Source of the DNA: Marinobacter sp. MDS2
Lineage (GTDB): Bacteria; Pseudomonadota; Gammaproteobacteria; Pseudomonadales; Oleiphilaceae
Direction: 5' to 3'
DNA length: 64,000 bases
Assembly: GCF_030718085.1 (NCBI RefSeq)
Contig: NZ_JAVAJF010000001.1
Span: 2,170,001-2,234,000, forward strand
A program made the translations under genes and the position numbers. The notes below the pieces were generated by a model. The model did not search any database, was not told the DNA's origin, and saw nothing but the letters and a program-made list of their open reading frames with translations. This document shows, in pieces, positions 46,641 to 56,661 of this stretch (the stretch's first letter is position 1; each line of letters begins with the position of its first letter).

Positions 46641-48551
46641 CTATTCTTCCAGGTAGGTATACCCTTCAAGGCCGGCGGCCAGTTCAGCCAGCAACTGTTG
46701 CTGAAGCTCTGGCTCAAGGTTGCTCGCCTTAAACTTGCGTTGATACGCCTCGACAATACTGGCCGGCTCGAAGTTTACATAGCGTAAGACCTTGGCAACG
46801 CTGTCACCGGTGATTGGTTCACCGATCAGGTACTCGCCGTGTTCGTTCAGGCGAACATCGACTGAATGGGTGTCACCGAACAGGTTGTGCATATCGCCCA
46901 AAATTTCCTGGTAGGCGCCGGTCATGAAGAAACCGATTAGCAAGGGTTCTTCCGGGTTGTGCTCGGGCAAGGGGAGTGTGGTTTCAATGCCCTGACCGTC
47001 TACGTAGTGGTCAATCCGGCCATCCGAATCACAAGTAATATCCTGTACCACGGCGCGGCGGTTCAACGGCCGGTTCAAGCCGTTTATCGGCATGACCGGG
47101 AAAATCTGATCAATACCCCAAACATCCGGTAGTGATTGAAACAGGGAAAAATTCACGAACAGTTTTTCAGCCAGCTTTTCGTTCAGTTCGTCGATGATTT
47201 CCCGATGCGCGCGGTTGGCACTATCCAGCTGGCCCCGAATCAACCGGCAGCTACGAGTGTATAAAGTCTCAGCCTGAGCGCGTTCGCTCAACGACATCAA
47301 TCCGTGCGCGAACTGGGCGTGCGCGTCGGTCATGGCGTGCAGCACGTCGTGGTAAATTTCCGCCAGCGAGCGTGGGCTCTGGTCATCCTGCAAACTGCGC
47401 AGGTCTCGCCACAGATCCTGCAGCGGGGCCGGAGAAGAGGCTGAAGGCTCGGAAGCTTCGCGATGAAGGGGCACTTCGCGGTCGATCACGTTGGTGATCA
47501 GCACGGAATGGTGCGCCGTCAGAGCCCGTCCGGATTCGCTGATCAGGTCCGGGTGTGGCAGGCCCAGACGGTCGCACTCGGCTTGCAGCACGTGCACGAC
47601 GTTGTAGGCGTATTCGAAAACGGTGTAGTTCATTGAGCAACTGCTACGAGAGCGGGTGCCTTCGTAATCCACACCCAGCCCGCCGCCAATGTCGACGGTG
47701 CCGATGGGCGCCCCGAGATGGCGCAACTCACTGTAGAACCGCGCGCATTCTTTCAGCCCGGTCTGAATGTCGCGGATGTTGGCAATTTGTGACCCCAGAT
47801 GGAAATGCAGCAGTTGCAGGGTATTCAGTGCGCCGGCCTGTTTCAGCGTTTCGACAACTTCCAGTATCTGGCTGGCAGACAACCCGAATTTCGATTTTTC
47901 GCCGCCGGTATTTTGCCAGTTGCCTTTGCCAATGGTGGCCAGTCGTGCCCGCACACCAATCAAAGGGGAGACGCCGAGCTTCTTGGCTTCTTCCAGAATC
48001 AGCGGCAGTTCGGACTGTTTCTCAACAACGATAAACACCTGGTGGCCCAGTTTTTGGCCGATGAGAGCCAGCCGGATGTACTCGCGGTCTTTGTAGCCGT
48101 TACACACGATCACCGAACCGGGTTTGCGGGCGAGGGACAGCACAGCCAGCAGTTCCGGTTTGCTGCCGGCTTCCAGACCAATTTGGTTGTTTGAGGCTGC
48201 GGGCTCGGCGGCCACCAGCTCTTCGACCACCCGCCGCTGTTGGTTCACCTTGATCGGGTAAACCGCCGTGTAGCGACCTTGGTAAGCCTGTTCGTGGGTG
48301 ACTTTATTGAACGCACCGCACAGTTTGTTCACCCGGTCGTGCAGGATGTCGGTGAATCGGACCAGCACCGGCAGAGCCAGACCGGCGTCGGTCAGTGACC
48401 GGGTTAGTCTGGGCAGATTAATATGAGCCGCGCTCCGGCCCCGGTCCGGACAGATCTCCACTTCGCCCTCGGTATTGACGGAAATATAGCCGTCACTCCA
48501 ATGAGCAATGTTGTAAACCTTGTGTGCAGGTGATGCGGTAGATTCTGCCAT
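46641..48551 (-). CDS. speA: Biosynthetic arginine decarboxylase SpeA
   Basis: SpeA converts arginine to agmatine, the first step to putrescine, with PLP. The 636-residue protein has the PLP-lysine region YPIKVNQQRRVVEELV, the GLEAGSKPELLAVLSL block, LLHFHLGSQIANIRDIQ, and GGGLGVDYEGTRSRSSCSMNY plus a long C-terminal part, matching known SpeA length. The frame is open to 49271, but the ATG at 48551 has AGGA at good spacing. It is divergent from speE over a symmetric promoter (48605-48634). Confidence 0.95.
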   Translation of the reverse strand: MAESTASPAHKVYNIAHWSDGYISVNTEGEVEICPDRGRSAAHINLPRLTRSLTDAGLALPVLVRFTDILHDRVNKLCGAFNKVTHEQAYQGRYTAVYPIKVNQQRRVVEELVAAEPAASNNQIGLEAGSKPELLAVLSLARKPGSVIVCNGYKDREYIRLALIGQKLGHQVFIVVEKQSELPLILEEAKKLGVSPLIGVRARLATIGKGNWQNTGGEKSKFGLSASQILEVVETLKQAGALNTLQLLHFHLGSQIANIRDIQTGLKECARFYSELRHLGAPIGTVDIGGGLGVDYEGTRSRSSCSMNYTVFEYAYNVVHVLQAECDRLGLPHPDLISESGRALTAHHSVLITNVIDREVPLHREASEPSASSPAPLQDLWRDLRSLQDDQSPRSLAEIYHDVLHAMTDAHAQFAHGLMSLSERAQAETLYTRSCRLIRGQLDSANRAHREIIDELNEKLAEKLFVNFSLFQSLPDVWGIDQIFPVMPINGLNRPLNRRAVVQDITCDSDGRIDHYVDGQGIETTLPLPEHNPEEPLLIGFFMTGAYQEILGDMHNLFGDTHSVDVRLNEHGEYLIGEPITGDSVAKVLRYVNFEPASIVEAYQRKFKASNLEPELQQQLLAELAAGLEGYTYLEE

Positions 48552-48604
48552 TGTTGCTATCCTGTCAGGAAACCCGAGTCGGCGGGAAAACCGTTGAAGG
48601 CTGC

Positions 48605-48634
48605 ATTGTAGGAGCTGACTGCTGCCCCTACAAT
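48605..48634. promoter_or_regulatory. Mirror-symmetric bidirectional promoter of speA and speE
   Basis: An 8-base inverted repeat, ATTGTAGG (48605-48612) and CCTACAAT (48627-48634), carries promoter elements on both strands. Plus strand: -35 TTGTAG 48606-48611, 17-base spacer, -10 TACAAT 48629-48634 toward speE. Minus strand: -35 TTGTAG (48633-48628), 17-base spacer, -10 TACAAT (48610-48605) toward speA. Each -10 therefore overlaps the opposite -35. TACAAT is a 5 of 6 match to the -10 consensus. The two polyamine genes would be tied to one site where polymerases compete. Confidence 0.65.
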
Positions 48635-48689
48635 ACGCCTCTTTCGAGATGTCCGGGCGTGGTGCAGCGGCATACAGTTGGAGAGTGAT

Positions 48690-49571
48690 ATGACAGCATT
48701 GAATGAAGGCTGGTTTACCGAAGTATTCCAGGATCAGGGCACGGCCTTTTCCTTGCAGGTAAAAGCCAAACTGCATGAGGAACAGACGCCGTTCCAGAAG
48801 CTCGAGATCTACGAAACCGAGACCTTCGGCAATCTGATGGTGCTGGATGGCTGTGTGATGCTGACCACCCGCGATAACTTTCTGTACCACGAGATGATGA
48901 CGCACCCGGCGTTGTTCACCCACAAAGATCCGAAAAAGGTGGTGATTGTCGGTGGCGGTGATTGCGGCACGCTGAAAGAGGTGTTGAAGCACCCGGGTGT
49001 GGAAGAAGCCTGGCAGGTGGAAATCGACGAGCGGGTGACCCGCATGTCTGAAAAATATTTCCCGGAACTGTGTGAAGCCAATAGCGATCCTCGAGCCAAC
49101 TTTTTCTTTGGTGATGGCGTGAAGTGGATGCGCGAGGTGGAGCCAAACAGCATCGACCTGCTGATTATCGACAGCACTGACCCGGTGGGGCCGGCGGAAG
49201 GTCTGTTTGCTCTCGATTTCTACCGCGATGCGATGCTTGCGCTGAAGGAGGGAGGCCTCGTGGTGCAGCAAAGTGAGTCACCTTTGCTGCATACCGAATC
49301 GATCATCAAGGATATTCACACCGATATGCGAAAAGCCGGCTTCGGCCATGTGCAAACGTTGCCGTTTCCGCAACCGGTATACCCGACGGGCTGGTGGAGT
49401 TGCACAATGGGCAGCAAGGACAACCCGCTCAAGTATTTCCGTGAAGAAGACGTGAATGACCGGCCGTTCGTCACCCGGTATTACAACGCGGGTATCCACC
49501 ACGGAGCCTTGGCCATGCCGCAATTCATGATTGATGCGCTGGAAGATCAGGTACGGCCGGAAGAGGGCTGA
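48690..49571 (+). CDS. speE: Spermidine synthase SpeE
   Basis: SpeE transfers an aminopropyl group from decarboxylated S-adenosylmethionine to putrescine. The 293-residue protein has the N-terminal beta part (WFTEVFQDQGTAFSLQV), the VMLTTRDNFLYHEMMTH block, a Rossmann motif VVIVGGGDCGTLKEVL and the catalytic region LLIIDSTDPVGPAEGLF (Asp). A TTG frame begins at 48678, but GGAGAG at 48680-48685 supports the ATG at 48690. It is divergent from speA and is followed by a bidirectional terminator. Confidence 0.96.
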   Translation: MTALNEGWFTEVFQDQGTAFSLQVKAKLHEEQTPFQKLEIYETETFGNLMVLDGCVMLTTRDNFLYHEMMTHPALFTHKDPKKVVIVGGGDCGTLKEVLKHPGVEEAWQVEIDERVTRMSEKYFPELCEANSDPRANFFFGDGVKWMREVEPNSIDLLIIDSTDPVGPAEGLFALDFYRDAMLALKEGGLVVQQSESPLLHTESIIKDIHTDMRKAGFGHVQTLPFPQPVYPTGWWSCTMGSKDNPLKYFREEDVNDRPFVTRYYNAGIHHGALAMPQFMIDALEDQVRPEEG

Positions 49572-49600
49572 CGACGCCCGGGCGAGCGGCCAATACAACA

Positions 49601-49630
49601 AAAAGGGCGCCCGAGGGCGCCCTTTTGGGT
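49601..49630. terminator. Bidirectional terminator between speE and amtB
   Basis: An 11-base GC-rich stem (49601-49611 with 49616-49626, CGAG loop) flanked by A run on the left and T run on the right, so both strands have stem plus U tract. It lies between the convergent speE and amtB stops. It is a textbook bidirectional intrinsic terminator. Confidence 0.88.
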
Positions 49631-49644
49631 TTCTCTGGCAGCGG

Positions 49645-50916
49645 TTATTGCTTGCTGCTGCCGAACTCGGGGTAGGCTTCCAAGCCACATTCTGCAATGT
49701 CGACGCCTTCATATTCTTCTTCGGCGCTGACTCGAATACCCATCACGGCTTTCAGAATGCTCCAGACGATCAGGCTTGCGACGAACACCCATACAAAGAT
49801 GGTCAGGGCACCAATCAACTGGCCGCTGAAGGTCACGTCACCGTTGGTGACTGGCACCAGCATCAGGCCAAGGAAACCACACACACCGTGAGCAGAGATG
49901 GCACCAACCGGGTCATCAATGCGCAGTTTATCGAGTGCAACGATGCTCAGCACCACCAGGCCACCGCCCAGAGCGCCCCAGAGGGTGGCGGTCAATGCAC
50001 TTGGAGTTGACGGTTCGGCGGTAATGACCACCAGGCCGGCAATGGCACCGTTCAACAGCATGGTCAGGTCAGCTTTGCCAAACATCAGGCGGGCAACAGC
50101 CAAGGCGGTGATCGCACCACCGGCTGCGGCGGCGTTGGTGTTCAGAAACACCATGGCGACGGAATTTGCGCTGGCGATGTCGCCAAGCTTCAGTACAGAG
50201 CCGCCGTTAAAGCCGAACCAGCCCATCCACAGAATCAAGGTGCCCAACGCCGCCAGCGGCATGTTGGCGCCCGGAATCGCGCGGATTTCGCCGTTCGGGC
50301 CGTATTTGCCTTTACGGGCACCCAGCAACAACACGCCAGCCAGAGCCGCGGCTGCACCGGCCATGTGTACGATGCCTGAGCCGGCAAAGTCACTGAAGCC
50401 AAGATCGCCCAGGTTATACAGGCCGAACACGTCTTTGCCGCCCCACGTCCAGGCACCTTCCAGCGGATAGATGACACCGGTCATCACCACTGCGAAGGCC
50501 AGAAAGGCCCAAAGCTTCATACGCTCGGCAACGGCGCCGGATACGATCGACATGGCGGTGGCAACAAAAACCACCTGGAAGAAGAAGTCGGACGCACCAG
50601 AGTAGATGGAGCCACCTTCGAATCCGTCTTCACGGGCGGCGAAATCACCCAGCACGGCGTCTACATCGACATCGGCGATGCCGGAGAGGAACAAATTGCC
50701 GCCATACATGATGGCGTAGCCGCAGACCATGTACATGGTGCTGGCGATCGCAAACAAGGCAACGTTCTTGGTGAGAATTTCAGTGGTGTTTTTGGAGCGC
50801 ACCAGACCGGCTTCGAGCATGGCAAAGCCGGCGGCCATCCACATGACTAATGCGCCGCAAATGACAAAATAAAAAGTATCTATAGCATACTGCAGGTGAA
50901 AGACATTGCTTTCCAT
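49645..50916 (-). CDS. amtB: Ammonium transporter AmtB
   Basis: An inner-membrane ammonium channel of 423 residues with about eleven membrane segments. It has DTFYFVICGALVMWMAAGFAMLEAG, the KNTTEILTKNV region, GSGIVHMAGAAAALAGVLLLG and SAHGVCGFLGLM with conserved pore histidines. GGAGGG at good spacing before the ATG at 50916 sets the start rather than the upstream GTG frame. The linked glnK product binds and blocks the channel when nitrogen is plentiful, as in E. coli (family knowledge). Confidence 0.96.
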   Translation of the reverse strand: MESNVFHLQYAIDTFYFVICGALVMWMAAGFAMLEAGLVRSKNTTEILTKNVALFAIASTMYMVCGYAIMYGGNLFLSGIADVDVDAVLGDFAAREDGFEGGSIYSGASDFFFQVVFVATAMSIVSGAVAERMKLWAFLAFAVVMTGVIYPLEGAWTWGGKDVFGLYNLGDLGFSDFAGSGIVHMAGAAAALAGVLLLGARKGKYGPNGEIRAIPGANMPLAALGTLILWMGWFGFNGGSVLKLGDIASANSVAMVFLNTNAAAAGGAITALAVARLMFGKADLTMLLNGAIAGLVVITAEPSTPSALTATLWGALGGGLVVLSIVALDKLRIDDPVGAISAHGVCGFLGLMLVPVTNGDVTFSGQLIGALTIFVWVFVASLIVWSILKAVMGIRVSAEEEYEGVDIAECGLEAYPEFGSSKQ

Positions 50917-50990
50917 AGGAAGCCCTCCGCACAAGGCTCGTCAGATATTTGATTTTTTTGCGTTGGCTGGATCCGGGGATCAGGCCGGTA

Positions 50991-51698
<708 letters not shown>

Positions 51699-51950
51699 AT
51701 GAAAGGCCCCCAAGATTTCTTTGCCCAGCTACAAGGCCAGTTTGGCCAGTTTGTTCCGGATATGGCGCGGGCCGCCCGGGAAGATTTTGAAACTCAGGCC
51801 AGAGCAACCGTGATGTCTGTGCTGTCCAAACTGGAGTTGGTCACCCGTGAAGAGTTTGAAGGCCAGCAAGTGGTGTTGATGAAAACCCGAGAGAAAGTCG
51901 AAGCCCTGGAAAAGCGGGTTGCCGAACTGGAGCAAAAAGCCCAGTCGTAA
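51699..51950 (+). CDS. ubiK: Ubiquinone synthesis accessory factor UbiK
   Basis: An 83-residue protein of the YqiC/UbiK (BMFP) family that helps the UbiJ lipid-binding factor in aerobic ubiquinone synthesis. The N-terminal half is amphipathic (FFAQLQGQFGQFVPDMARAAREDFE), and the C-terminal half is a coiled coil (TREKVEALEKRVAELEQK). Length and layout match the family. It is followed closely by comM, whose start lies about 60 bases downstream. Confidence 0.9.
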   Translation: MKGPQDFFAQLQGQFGQFVPDMARAAREDFETQARATVMSVLSKLELVTREEFEGQQVVLMKTREKVEALEKRVAELEQKAQS

Positions 51951-52011
51951 TTTTTTGAGATGCGGGCGCAGGACGCGCCCGTTAAATGCCAGCCCACCAT
52001 GGAAGGTGATG

Positions 52012-53547
52012 ATGTTAGCGATTGTCAATTCGCGCGCCAGCATTGGCGTGTCTGCCCCTGAAGTAACCGTCGAAGTGCACTTGTCGGGCGGTTTGCCGGC
52101 GCTCTCTATCGTAGGCTTGCCGGAAACCGGTGTCCGCGAAAGCAAAGACCGTGTTCGTAGCGCGCTGCTCAACGCCGGCTTCGAATTCCCTGCCCGACGC
52201 ATCACCATCAATCTTGCCCCTGCCGACTTGCCGAAAGAGGGCGGTCGCTTCGACCTTCCCATCGCTTTGGGCATTTTGGCCGCTTCGGGGCAGATTCCAC
52301 CGGATAGCCTCAAGCCACTGGAGTTTATGGGAGAGTTGTCACTGGATGGCGCCTTGCGGCCTTTGAAGGGCGTTTTGCCCGCGGTGCTGGCGGCCCGGGA
52401 AGCAGGGCGCTCCCTTCTGATCCCGCAAGCCAACGCGGACGAAGCGGCGCTCGCAAGCCAGGGGGATGTGCTGGCGGCAAGCCACATCCTGACGGTGTGT
52501 GAGCATCTGACCGGCCGTGCGAAGCTGGTGCCGATACCCAGGCCAGAAACCGATGTGGCCCAGGCTAATGGTACGGAGAAGGGGGCCGATCTTGCCGATG
52601 TGCGGGGCCAACAGGTGCCTCGAAGGGCGTTAGAGGTGGCCGCAGCGGGTGGCCACAACCTGCTGTTTTTTGGCCCTCCGGGCACGGGTAAAAGCATGTT
52701 GGCCAGTCGTCTGCCGGGAATTCTACCGGCCCTGGACGACGCCTCGGCGATGGAAGTGGCCAGTGTGCACTCAGTGGCCGGGCACCCGCTGCAACCAGGG
52801 GGTTGGCGCCAGCCGCCGTTTCGGTCGCCCCATCACACGGCGTCAGCAGTGGCATTGGTCGGTGGCGGGAGCAGCCCGCGGCCGGGCGAAATTTCTCTGG
52901 CGCACCGTGGCGTGCTTTTCCTCGATGAGCTGCCCGAGTTCGAACGGCGTGTGCTGGAAGTGCTCCGTGAACCCATGGAAACCGGAGAAATCGCCATCAG
53001 TCGGGCCGCACGCCAAGTCACCTTTCCGGCCAGGTTTCAGGTGGTCGCGGCGATGAACCCTTGCCCATGCGGCTACAGCGGCCACCCGAATATTGAATGT
53101 CAGTGCACGCCCAGTCAGGTGATGCGGTATCGGTCCAAGATATCCGGGCCCTTGCTAGATCGGTTTGATCTGCATGTTGAAGTGCCGGTACAGGCGGGGG
53201 AAGTGCTGCTTCGCCAAGGCGAAGCCGGTGAGAGCAGTGCCCGTGTCAGGGCGCGGGTGCTGAAAGCCAGAAACTTTCAGCGCGATCGCGGCAGCTTGAA
53301 TGCGTCACTTGCCGGCAAGGCTCTGGATCAGGCATGCCGATTAGATGCCGGTAGTGAAAAACTGTTGGCCCATGCCATGGAGCGGCTGGGATTATCGGCC
53401 CGGGCCCTGCACCGGATTTTGCGTGTAGCGCGCACCTTGGCGGATTTGGAGGGGCAGGAATCCCTGTCTAAATCCCACTTGATAGAAGCGCTGGGTTATC
53501 GGCAACTGGATCGACAACACGATCAGGGCTCTTTGGTTTCCGCTTGA
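52012..53547 (+). CDS. comM: Mg-chelatase-like ATPase ComM (YifB)
   Basis: A 511-residue AAA+ protein that helps branch migration during natural transformation in Vibrio. It has the N-terminal Lon-substrate-like domain (LPALSIVGLPETGVRESKDR), then an ATPase with P-loop GPPGTGKSMLASRLPG and Walker B FLDELPEF, and a C-terminal Mg-chelatase type domain (SARALHRILRVARTLADLEG). The frame is open upstream to 51919; I choose MLAIVNSRAS at 52012, preceded by GGAAGG. The ATG at 52009 is an alternative. Confidence 0.92.
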   Translation: MLAIVNSRASIGVSAPEVTVEVHLSGGLPALSIVGLPETGVRESKDRVRSALLNAGFEFPARRITINLAPADLPKEGGRFDLPIALGILAASGQIPPDSLKPLEFMGELSLDGALRPLKGVLPAVLAAREAGRSLLIPQANADEAALASQGDVLAASHILTVCEHLTGRAKLVPIPRPETDVAQANGTEKGADLADVRGQQVPRRALEVAAAGGHNLLFFGPPGTGKSMLASRLPGILPALDDASAMEVASVHSVAGHPLQPGGWRQPPFRSPHHTASAVALVGGGSSPRPGEISLAHRGVLFLDELPEFERRVLEVLREPMETGEIAISRAARQVTFPARFQVVAAMNPCPCGYSGHPNIECQCTPSQVMRYRSKISGPLLDRFDLHVEVPVQAGEVLLRQGEAGESSARVRARVLKARNFQRDRGSLNASLAGKALDQACRLDAGSEKLLAHAMERLGLSARALHRILRVARTLADLEGQESLSKSHLIEALGYRQLDRQHDQGSLVSA

Positions 53548-53618
53548 TGGCTCGGACTCTGTTAAACTGTCGGGTAAATTTCAGCAATCAGATCCGCAGT
53601 GGCGGTTGAGGACAACAA

Positions 53619-54344
53619 ATGGCCGACCAGAACGACTCGCAAGATTCCAAAGGTGAAAATCCGATTACCACTCGCCGGGGTATCCGCAGCTTTGTGTTAC
53701 GCCAGGGCCGGATGACTGAAGGCCAGAAAAAAGCCTTCGAGCGCAATTGGCCGAAGTACGGCCTGACCCGGGAAGATGGCGTGATCGATCCCCGGGAAGT
53801 GTTTGGTCGTGACAGCATGCTGAATCTGGAAATTGGTTTCGGCATGGGCCGGTCACTGGCTGACATGGCAGAGGCTGCGCCTGAGCAGGATTTCATCGGT
53901 GTGGAAGTGCATTTGCCCGGTGTCGGTGCTTTGCTCAAAGAAGTTGATGACCGCGGGCTGGAAAACGTGCGGGTGTATAACATCGATGCCAACGACGTCA
54001 TCGATTTGTGCCTGCCGGATGCCTCTCTGGACCGGGTGATGGTGTTCTTCCCTGATCCCTGGCACAAAAAGAGGCACCACAAACGCCGCTTGGTCCAGCA
54101 GGAGTTTGTGCAGCGAATTCGCCATAAATTGCGCGTGGGCGGTGTTCTGCATCTGGCCACGGACTGGGAGAACTACGCCGAGCACATGTTGGAAGTCATG
54201 GACGCTTCGCAAGGTTTTGCCAACGCCCAGGAGCAAGGCGGTTATTCACCGCGCCCGGACGACCGACCGATTACCAAGTTTGAGCAACGTGGCGAGAAAT
54301 TGGGGCACGGAGTTTGGGATTTGCTATACCACCGCACCAACTAA
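53619..54344 (+). CDS. trmB: tRNA (guanine-N7)-methyltransferase TrmB
   Basis: TrmB methylates G46 of tRNA variable loops with S-adenosylmethionine. The 241-residue protein has the N-terminal [18 protein letters not shown] segment, the SAM motif [15 protein letters not shown], and the [21 protein letters not shown] region that is diagnostic of the family. The length is normal. It is monocistronic, between comM (71-base gap) and a convergent membrane protein gene; a hairpin at 54356-54381 separates the two. Confidence 0.96.
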   Translation: MADQNDSQDSKGENPITTRRGIRSFVLRQGRMTEGQKKAFERNWPKYGLTREDGVIDPREVFGRDSMLNLEIGFGMGRSLADMAEAAPEQDFIGVEVHLPGVGALLKEVDDRGLENVRVYNIDANDVIDLCLPDASLDRVMVFFPDPWHKKRHHKRRLVQQEFVQRIRHKLRVGGVLHLATDWENYAEHMLEVMDASQGFANAQEQGGYSPRPDDRPITKFEQRGEKLGHGVWDLLYHRTN

Positions 54345-54355
54345 ACCGCGGAACG

Positions 54356-54381
54356 AACCCCGGCGTTACGAGGCCGGGGTT
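54356..54381. terminator. Hairpin between convergent trmB and the membrane protein gene
   Basis: A 9-base perfect stem (54356-54364 with 54373-54381, AACCCCGGC and its complement, 8-base loop) contains the stop of the minus-strand gene. There is no T run, so termination efficiency is uncertain. Confidence 0.45.
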
Positions 54382-54908
54382 AACGGTTGCCGGCGGGCCG
54401 CTCGAATGATGATAAGCCCCGCCAAGCCGAGTAATAACCCGGTGAATTTGAGCAGCGAGAAGATGCTGGCAGCCATGCTCAGGCTGTTGTCGGGGGGATT
54501 GAAGTTGTTGAGCAGGGCAATGTTCTCGATAACATCACTGGTACCGGCCACGATAAACAGCATGCGCACCCACTTGGCGATGATTCGTTCCCGAACGCCG
54601 GGGCGGTCCCGCGACAACCGGCGGGTCAGCTGCAGCAGCAGGGTCAGGTACGCGGCGATGAAGGCAAAGTCTAGCCAGAGTGAAGCCCGGGCCAGCGACA
54701 CATTTTCTGGCTGCCAGCTGGCGAGAATGGCTTGGGCGTGCTGAGCGGTGCCCGCCAGTTGGAAGCTGATGATCCCTTGCGGTGCACTGGTCGTTTTCAG
54801 TGGCTGATTCATCACCAGCAGTGCAATGAATAGCGCTGCACTGAGTGCCAGCGAAACCGCCAAGGCCAATCCGAGGGGCCGCTTTGGGTGATGCCGGGTT
54901 TGGTCCAT
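54366..54908 (-). CDS. Four-segment inner membrane protein of unknown function
   Basis: A 180-residue protein with four predicted membrane segments, at about 14-32 (LALAVSLALSAALFIALLV), 76-95 (LWLDFAFIAAYLTLLLQL), 112-132 and 148-168. The first loop is about 45 residues and faces out if the N-terminus is inside. No family recognised. Its ATG shares one base with the hemW stop (TGATG), so it is translated as the last gene of the metX ... hemW unit. Confidence 0.7.
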   Translation of the reverse strand: MDQTRHHPKRPLGLALAVSLALSAALFIALLVMNQPLKTTSAPQGIISFQLAGTAQHAQAILASWQPENVSLARASLWLDFAFIAAYLTLLLQLTRRLSRDRPGVRERIIAKWVRMLFIVAGTSDVIENIALLNNFNPPDNSLSMAASIFSLLKFTGLLLGLAGLIIIRAARRQPLTPAS

Positions 54909-56056
54909 CAGAGAAACTGCTCCAACAAGCTGTTGAGATAGCGCTGGCCTTGCTCGGTGGTTTGTATCCGATCTCGAACCAGCAGATTTTGCTTCCGCAA
55001 CTGCTCAAGTTGTACCTCAACCGGACTCAAGGGTAAACCTGTACGTTCGGTGAACAGTTTTTCTTCGACACCTTGTTTGAGTCGTAACACGTTCATCATG
55101 AACTCCAGCGGCCGTTCCTTCACTTCAATCTCTTCGCTGCCGGCCGTGCGGGAGCCAATCCGGTTCAAGTAAGCCTCCGGCTGGCGGGTTTTCCAGTATC
55201 GAAGAATCCGGCCATCGGCGAGGCTGACTTTGCCATGCCCGCCGGCCCCTATCGCCAGATAATCCCCGAACTGCCAATAGTTCAGGTTGTGACGGCTTTC
55301 GCGATTCGGAAGGCTCCAGGCCGACACTTCATAATCGTTGAAGTTGTGGGCGCGAAGATACTCCGAACCCTGCCGGTAAATTTCCCAAAGCCGATCATCA
55401 TCTGGCAAATCCGGTGGTCGGGAGAAAAACTCGGTATTGGGCTCGATGGTCAGCTGATACCAAGACAAGTGCGTGGGTTGGTGATCCAGTGCCTGGCGCA
55501 GATCATCCAAGGCCTGTTCCGGTGTCTGGTCCGGCAGACCGTGCATTAAATCAACATTGAAGTTCGAGAAACCCGCCGATTTCGCGGCCTCAATCGCACG
55601 GTGAGCGGCGTTGGCATCGTGGATGCGCCCAAGGGTTTTCAGGTGTGCCTGATGGAAGCTTTGCACACCGATTGATAGCCGGTTAATGCCCGCTTGGCGG
55701 AAACCTTCGTAACGACCTTCTTCTAAAGTACCGGGATTCGCTTCGAGAGTGATTTCGGCATCGGGCGCGAAGGTCAGGCGCTGTCGAAGCCCTTCAAACA
55801 GGCGTTGATAGAAATCGCTGGTCATGAGCGATGGCGTGCCACCGCCGATGAATACGCTCTCAATCGGCCGACCACGGACAACGCTCAGATCGTGCTCTAA
55901 ATCTTCCAGCAAGGCGGCAAGGTAGGCCGCCTCCGGAATGTCGCCGCGAATAGCATGTGAGTTGAAGTCGCAATAGGGGCACTTGCGCACGCACCAGGGC
56001 ACGTGGATATACAGCGATAGCGGCGGACAGACCGAAACAGCAGGGGAGGAGGGCAC
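54908..56056 (-). CDS. hemW: Haem chaperone HemW (radical SAM)
   Basis: HemW is a radical-SAM-family haem chaperone, once misannotated as oxygen-independent coproporphyrinogen oxidase. The 382-residue protein has the CVRKCPYCDF cluster motif, FIGGGTPSLM, LEANPGTLEEGRYEGFRQAGINRLSIGVQSF (shown in part), and the family ending. The cysteine triplet CxxxCxxC lacks the fourth cysteine of true HemN, as in HemW. The start is two bases after the rdgB stop. Confidence 0.92.
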   Translation of the reverse strand: MPSSPAVSVCPPLSLYIHVPWCVRKCPYCDFNSHAIRGDIPEAAYLAALLEDLEHDLSVVRGRPIESVFIGGGTPSLMTSDFYQRLFEGLRQRLTFAPDAEITLEANPGTLEEGRYEGFRQAGINRLSIGVQSFHQAHLKTLGRIHDANAAHRAIEAAKSAGFSNFNVDLMHGLPDQTPEQALDDLRQALDHQPTHLSWYQLTIEPNTEFFSRPPDLPDDDRLWEIYRQGSEYLRAHNFNDYEVSAWSLPNRESRHNLNYWQFGDYLAIGAGGHGKVSLADGRILRYWKTRQPEAYLNRIGSRTAGSEEIEVKERPLEFMMNVLRLKQGVEEKLFTERTGLPLSPVEVQLEQLRKQNLLVRDRIQTTEQGQRYLNSLLEQFL

Positions 56057-56058
56057 GT

Positions 56059-56658
56059 TTAATCGGTGCCCTTGAGTTGGTCTAGCAGACTGGCCAGAGC
56101 GCGCCCGCGATGGCTGATTCGGCCTTTTTGTTCACGGGTCAGCTCAGCGGCACTGCAATGGTGTTCAGGTGCGTAGAAAACCGGATCATAGCCAAAGCCG
56201 CCTTCCCCCTTTGGTTCCTCAAGAATGCGGCCCGGCCAGCGGCCGTGGCAAACAATCGGAGTGGGATCATCCGCATGGCGCAGATAAACCAGAACGCAAT
56301 GGAACTGGGCGCTGCGTTGCTGTTCGGGTACGTCTTTCAGCGCCTCTAACAGTGCTGCAACATTGTCTGGGTCCGTTGCTTCGGCGCCGGCATAGCGTGC
56401 AGAGCGCACCCCGGGCTGGCCGCCAAGGGCATCGACGGCCAAACCACTGTCGTCAGCCAGAGCCGGCAACCCGGTTTCGCGAGCGGCGTGCCGGGCTTTC
56501 AAAATGGCATTCTCAACAAAGGTAACGGCCGGTTCTTCAGCTTCACCGACGCCCAGTTCGCCCTGAGCCACAGGGGTTAAGCCCAAGGGGCTGAGCAGGT
56601 CATTCAGTTCGGCAATTTTGCCTTTGTTGTTACTGGCAATAACGAGTTTTTGAGACAT
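56059..56658 (-). CDS. rdgB: dITP/XTP pyrophosphatase RdgB
   Basis: RdgB removes non-canonical purine nucleotides (dITP, XTP) from the pool. The 199-residue protein has [19 protein letters not shown], the [20 protein letters not shown] motif, and [19 protein letters not shown] with FDPxF-type residues. Length is normal. It sits between the DUF4426 gene and hemW, in the same operon. Confidence 0.96.
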   Translation of the reverse strand: MSQKLVIASNNKGKIAELNDLLSPLGLTPVAQGELGVGEAEEPAVTFVENAILKARHAARETGLPALADDSGLAVDALGGQPGVRSARYAGAEATDPDNVAALLEALKDVPEQQRSAQFHCVLVYLRHADDPTPIVCHGRWPGRILEEPKGEGGFGYDPVFYAPEHHCSAAELTREQKGRISHRGRALASLLDQLKGTD

Positions 56659-56661
56659 GAT

